DNA from: a virus
DNA length: 36,680 nucleotides
Reading direction: 5' to 3' (one strand)
Virus record (IMG/VR): IMGVR_UViG_3300009509_000061
Span: 1-36,680 of that record
Below are positions 33,456 through 36,680 of this stretch, piece after piece (within the stretch, counting starts at the first letter, position 1; each line of letters opens with the position of its first letter). The translations under genes were made by a program, and so were the position numbers. The notes below the pieces were generated by a model. It saw only the letters and a program-made list of their open reading frames with translations. It was not told the origin of the DNA and ran no database searches.

Positions 33456-36179
33456 ATGGCCGCAACGGTAATCACATCAGCGACGAATCAAGTACGGGCA
33501 AATGCCGAGAGCACCGGCATTACTGTAACACATGGATTCTCGCTTTCCAATGGTGACGTTCTTTACGCTTTTTTGGCGCAAGGTGATGATCCAGGAACCG
33601 TATGGGCGAGTTCTTCTGGCGGCACATGGACTTCAATTTTCTTTAGTTCCTCATCTGTCGGAAACGATAGAGTATTAGGCGTTTTGCGCCGGGTCGTAAC
33701 CGATGCCGGGAGTGAACCAAGCACTTATACTTTTACTCTAACCGGAAACAACGCGGTTGACAACCTCGCGGCAGTTGTAGTTCAGGTTCGTGGGGCAAAT
33801 ACTTCTACACCAGAAGATGCTACACCAACAAGCGGCTTGGGTCCAAATGACTTTACCCCAGCTTCAACTACAATAGATACGTCTACCAATAACGCCCTGA
33901 TTCTTCCCGCCCATCTTGCATCTACCGCTTACGGTTATGCTATAGGAAAAACTGCTGGGCCTCCAAATGGCGGCGGGTATTCAATAGTTAATTCAGCATT
34001 ATATGATGATGAGGTCGAAAACTACGGTTTATTCTTAGAAGTTGCTAAACTCGAAAGCAGCGGGGCGGCAGGGACAAAAGACCCGGGAACCTGGACGGGA
34101 ACTCCAGATGATGGAACGTCTGAATGGGATGTTGTTACTATTGCAGTTAGATCCACATCTGGATCGTCAGAATCGCCTTCAGAATCACCATCTGAAAGTC
34201 CCTCCGAGAGTCCATCTGAATCACCATCCGAATCACCATCGTTATCCCCGAGTGCCTCTGAATCACCATCCGAATCACCATCGTTATCCCCGAGTGCCTC
34301 TGAATCACCATCCGAATCACCATCAGAGAGTCCATCAGAATCGCCGTCTGAGTCTCCATCAGAAAGTCCGTCGGAGAGTCCTTCAGAATCTCTATCAGAG
34401 TCACCATCTGAGAGTCCAAGTTTAAGCCCATCAGCGAGTGAGAGTCCAAGCGAGTCACCGTCAGAATCGCCATCTGAAAGTCCGTCAGAAAGTCCATCGG
34501 AGTCGCCGTCTGAAAGTCCGTCTGAGAGTCCATCCGAATCTCCATCCGAGAGTCCAAGTGAGTCATCGTCTGAATCTCCATCAGAATCTCCGAGTGAGTC
34601 ACCGTCGGAATCTCCGTCTGAGTCTTCATCTTTATCTCCATCTGCAAGTGAGTCACCGTCAGAGAGTCCCTCTGAAAGCCAGAGTGAGAGTCCATCGGAG
34701 TCACCAAGTTTAAGTCCAAGTGCATCAGAATCACCATCGGAGTCCCCTTCCGAATCACCGAGCCCATCTCCAAGTGTTCCGTTTGATGGAAATCTATTTG
34801 AGGATAGGGACACCGATTATAAGTGGACTGAAACGAGTGCGTTTGAATTTCACCCAACGCCAACAGAATCTCCAAGTGAATCACCGTCTGAAAGTCCATC
34901 TGAGAGTCCATCGGAATCACCATCCTTATCTCCATCGGCAAGTGAAAGCCCATCAGAGTCGCCAAGTGAATCTCCATCCGAATCTCCAAGTGAAAGTCCA
35001 TCCTTATCTCCAAGCGCAAGTGAGTCACCGTCTGAATCACCATCTGAATCACCATCTGAGTCACCAAGTTTAAGTCCATCAGCAAGTGAGTCACCGTCTG
35101 AGTCACCGTCTGAATCTCCAAGTGAGTCACCATCTGAGAGTCCAAGTTTAAGCCCAAGTGCATCAGAGTCACCATCGGAATCGCCGTCAGAATCTCCTTC
35201 AGAATCACCGTCAGAAAGTCCATCTTTGTCTCCGTCGGCGTCAGAATCCCCATCAGAATCTCCAAGTGAAAGTCCATCACCAAGCCCAAGTGGAGGAGTA
35301 ACATGGATAGATACTACTGGTGTTACTTTTCATGATGGAGATGTTGGATCACCAGCAATATTTACACCAAAAGATGGTATTACACCAAGTCCGAGTGAAT
35401 CACCATCGGAGTCCCCATCCTTATCGCCCAGTGCGTCAGAAAGTCCAAGCGAATCGCCAAGTCTAAGCCCATCTGTGAGTGAATCACCATCAGAGAGTCC
35501 AAGTGAGTCACCGTCAGAATCACCGTCGGAGTCTCCTTCTTTATCTCCATCGGCAAGTGAATCACCGTCTGAGTCACCAAGTGAAAGTCCATCACCAAGC
35601 CCATCGGGGGCTGAACAAATAGTTATAGAAGATATTGTTTTTAATTTAATAGTTTCTTCGGAAAGTCCGTCTGAGTCACCATCTGAGTCTCCGTCTGAAA
35701 GCCCAAGCGAATCTCCGTCATTATCGCCTTCTGCATCTGAGTCACCGTCTGAGTCACCATCTGAGAGTCCAAGTTTATCTCCGAGTGCATCTGAATCGCC
35801 AAGTGAATCGCCATCGGAATCTCCAAGTGAATCACCGTCTTTATCCCCTTCTGCATCGGAAAGCCCGAGTGAGTCTCCATCTTTAAGTCCGTCTGCAAGT
35901 GAGTCACCGTCTGAATCTCCATCTTTATCTCCATCGGCTTCTGAAAGCCCATCAGCAAGTGAATCGCCGTCTGAGTCACCGTCAGCGAGTCCAAGTCCAT
36001 CAGAGGAAATTCAAGAAGGGTATGAAACTGAAACAGGGGGGGGAAGATACGGAATATTAAAAGGTGGGGTCGTTTGGCCGGAATCACCATATGAGCGTTT
36101 ACTTAAAAAGATTAGAAAAGAGGATGAGGAAATTCTAAAAATCATAAAAGCAATAGCAGAATCGGGGATATTAGATTGA
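33456..36179 (+). CDS. Giant Ser-Glu-Pro repeat protein 2 (putative fibre/adhesin)
   Basis: 907 aa. The N-terminal domain (1-236) differs from that of gene 1 and reads like a beta-sandwich lectin or fibre domain (LSNGDVLYAFLAQGDDPGTVW, then EPSTYTFTLTGN). The rest is Ser-Glu-Ser-Pro arrays with cassettes A (442-471) and B (613-644), a third short island (VIEDIVFNLIV), and a charged C-terminal tail (YERLLKKIRKEDEEILKIIK) that may be a coiled coil. It begins three bases after gene 1 ends. Genes 1 and 2 share islands and array style, so they are partial duplicates with different heads and tails, perhaps for two receptors or two places on the virion. Confidence 0.75.
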   Translation: MAATVITSATNQVRANAESTGITVTHGFSLSNGDVLYAFLAQGDDPGTVWASSSGGTWTSIFFSSSSVGNDRVLGVLRRVVTDAGSEPSTYTFTLTGNNAVDNLAAVVVQVRGANTSTPEDATPTSGLGPNDFTPASTTIDTSTNNALILPAHLASTAYGYAIGKTAGPPNGGGYSIVNSALYDDEVENYGLFLEVAKLESSGAAGTKDPGTWTGTPDDGTSEWDVVTIAVRSTSGSSESPSESPSESPSESPSESPSESPSLSPSASESPSESPSLSPSASESPSESPSESPSESPSESPSESPSESPSESLSESPSESPSLSPSASESPSESPSESPSESPSESPSESPSESPSESPSESPSESPSESSSESPSESPSESPSESPSESSSLSPSASESPSESPSESQSESPSESPSLSPSASESPSESPSESPSPSPSVPFDGNLFEDRDTDYKWTETSAFEFHPTPTESPSESPSESPSESPSESPSLSPSASESPSESPSESPSESPSESPSLSPSASESPSESPSESPSESPSLSPSASESPSESPSESPSESPSESPSLSPSASESPSESPSESPSESPSESPSLSPSASESPSESPSESPSPSPSGGVTWIDTTGVTFHDGDVGSPAIFTPKDGITPSPSESPSESPSLSPSASESPSESPSLSPSVSESPSESPSESPSESPSESPSLSPSASESPSESPSESPSPSPSGAEQIVIEDIVFNLIVSSESPSESPSESPSESPSESPSLSPSASESPSESPSESPSLSPSASESPSESPSESPSESPSLSPSASESPSESPSLSPSASESPSESPSLSPSASESPSASESPSESPSASPSPSEEIQEGYETETGGGRYGILKGGVVWPESPYERLLKKIRKEDEEILKIIKAIAESGILD
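34219..34302 (+). repeat. Perfect 42-base tandem duplication
   Basis: 34219-34260 and 34261-34302 are identical, and about 22 bases of a third copy follow. Elsewhere equivalent units differ at many synonymous positions, so this is a young expansion and shows that array length still changes. Confidence 0.8.
34779..34868 (+). repeat. Cassette A, copy 2
   Basis: Encodes PFDGNLFEDRDTDYKW ending FEFHPTPTE, the gene 2 counterpart of 30231-30320. Same length of 90 bases, several synonymous and a few non-synonymous differences. Confidence 0.75.
35292..35388 (+). repeat. Cassette B, copy 2
   Basis: Encodes [19 protein letters not shown], the counterpart of 32642-32739, with a 46-base identical core. 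Confidence 0.8.
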
Positions 36180-36680
36180 ATATAACAATTACTGGAAGCC
36201 GGGGATTTATAGGTTCAAACATTGTTGGTTTTTTACAGAAACCATATCGCGAAATAGATCATACTTTAGGCACTGATTGCCGTGAATTATTCGGGCAAAC
36301 AGGGACTTTGATTCATCTGGCGGCATCAATTTCAGAAGGTGAGTCTTATATGAATCCCAGGAAATATATCAACAATAATATAGGCTCTCTTGCGAAGATA
36401 TTATCAGACAACAAGTTTGATAATGTAATATTTGCATCTTCATCTGCTGTTTACGATATAAATGGGAGATTAGAACCAAGATCAATATATGGTGTTACTA
36501 AACTTGCTGGAGAACATATTATTAAAAACTATGCGCCTAATTATTGGATATTAAGAATCACAAATCCGTTTGGTCCAAATGATAAAAAGTCTGTATTTGC
36601 TAAATTGGCCGAATGTAAAAAACTTAATCGTATATTTACAATTTATAATAACACTTCAATCGAAAAGGATTTTTTTCACG
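36176..36680 (+). CDS. NAD-dependent epimerase/dehydratase, 3' end missing
   Basis: TTG 36176 overlaps the stop of repeat gene 2 as TTGA. The frame stays open for 168 codons to the window edge. GSRGFIGS at 7-14 is the Gly-rich NAD(P)-binding loop of extended SDR sugar epimerases, LIHLAA at 45-50 and FASSSAVY at 86-93 follow, and the catalytic Tyr105-x-x-x-Lys109 is present. Likely substrate is a nucleotide sugar, as for UDP-glucose epimerase or dTDP-sugar dehydratases. It would feed the glycosyltransferases upstream. It sits after the Ser-rich proteins, so sugar supply and possible acceptors are neighbours. The last part lies outside the window. Confidence 0.85.
   Translation, partial: MNITITGSRGFIGSNIVGFLQKPYREIDHTLGTDCRELFGQTGTLIHLAASISEGESYMNPRKYINNNIGSLAKILSDNKFDNVIFASSSAVYDINGRLEPRSIYGVTKLAGEHIIKNYAPNYWILRITNPFGPNDKKSVFAKLAECKKLNRIFTIYNNTSIEKDFFH

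Larger units (their letters stand above)
34164..36003 (+). repeat. Ser-Glu-Ser-Pro coding repeat arrays of gene 2
   Basis: Four arrays (34164-34778, 34866-35291, 35385-35608, 35656-36003) separated by islands. Some blocks are identical to gene 1: 62 bases at 35754-35815 equal 32256-32317. This points to gene conversion or recent duplication between the neighbouring genes. Confidence 0.9.

Noticed and set aside
29901-36003. CRISPR-like repeat appearance
   Set aside because: Units are coding multiples of 12 bases in an open frame, without spacers of constant length or cas genes.
29367-36179. Diversity-generating retroelement at the fibre genes
   Set aside because: No reverse transcriptase and no template/variable repeat pair with adenine-biased changes.

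Overview
The window is about 36.7 kb of a tailed double-stranded DNA phage (Caudoviricetes). Every supported gene lies on the + strand and genes are tightly packed, often with overlapping stop and start codons. No stretch longer than 300 bases lacks a gene. The virion genes suggest a short-tailed (podovirus-like) particle: large terminase, P22-type portal, N4-gp56-type major capsid protein, P22 gp4-like and gp10-like tail-completion proteins, and three successive ejection-type proteins of growing size. A lipoprotein, heptosyltransferase-like GT9 enzymes and ejection proteins make a Gram-negative host likely, but that is inference. No integrase, RNA polymerase, lysozyme or tRNA was recognised.

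Layout. (1) 63-4571, replication and small accessory genes: a primase-polymerase/helicase fusion, a small protein with an SSB-like acidic tip, a DUF1064 nuclease, several small Cys-rich proteins, a lipoprotein and a ClpP-like serine protease that appears frameshifted. A helically phased 8-bp repeat array next to an AT-rich stretch lies inside the primase gene and could be an origin. (2) 4572-8604: a promoter with an upstream palindrome, a trypsin-like protease, a small membrane protein, both terminase subunits and three small ORFs, closed by a strong hairpin terminator near 8655-8704. (3) 8718-14028: portal, a putative scaffold, major capsid and a possible decoration protein. (4) 14049-18907: a glycan-modification module embedded in the structural operon, with two paralogous GT9 glycosyltransferases (one fused to a methyltransferase), a second methyltransferase, a ParB-like/zinc-ribbon protein and an EF-hand protein. 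(5) 18908-28726: head-completion, fibre, tail hub and ejection proteins. (6) 28723-36680: a small coiled-coil protein, a YkgJ-like Cys-cluster protein, two giant Ser-Glu-Pro repeat proteins (1361 and 907 aa), and the start of an NAD-dependent sugar epimerase cut by the window edge.

The most interesting reading is that regions 4 and 6 work together. The phage would make sugar-transfer and methyl-transfer enzymes and a sugar-nucleotide epimerase, and also two very long serine-rich surface proteins that look like good O-glycosylation substrates. This link is inferred from gene content and is not shown by the sequence. Other notable points are an out-of-frame ORF inside the largest ejection gene whose protein looks like a conserved small-protein family, repeated TTGA stop/start coupling, a recurring A-rich/GGGGGAT ribosome-binding motif, and a compact three-way-junction RNA candidate at 16634-16696.
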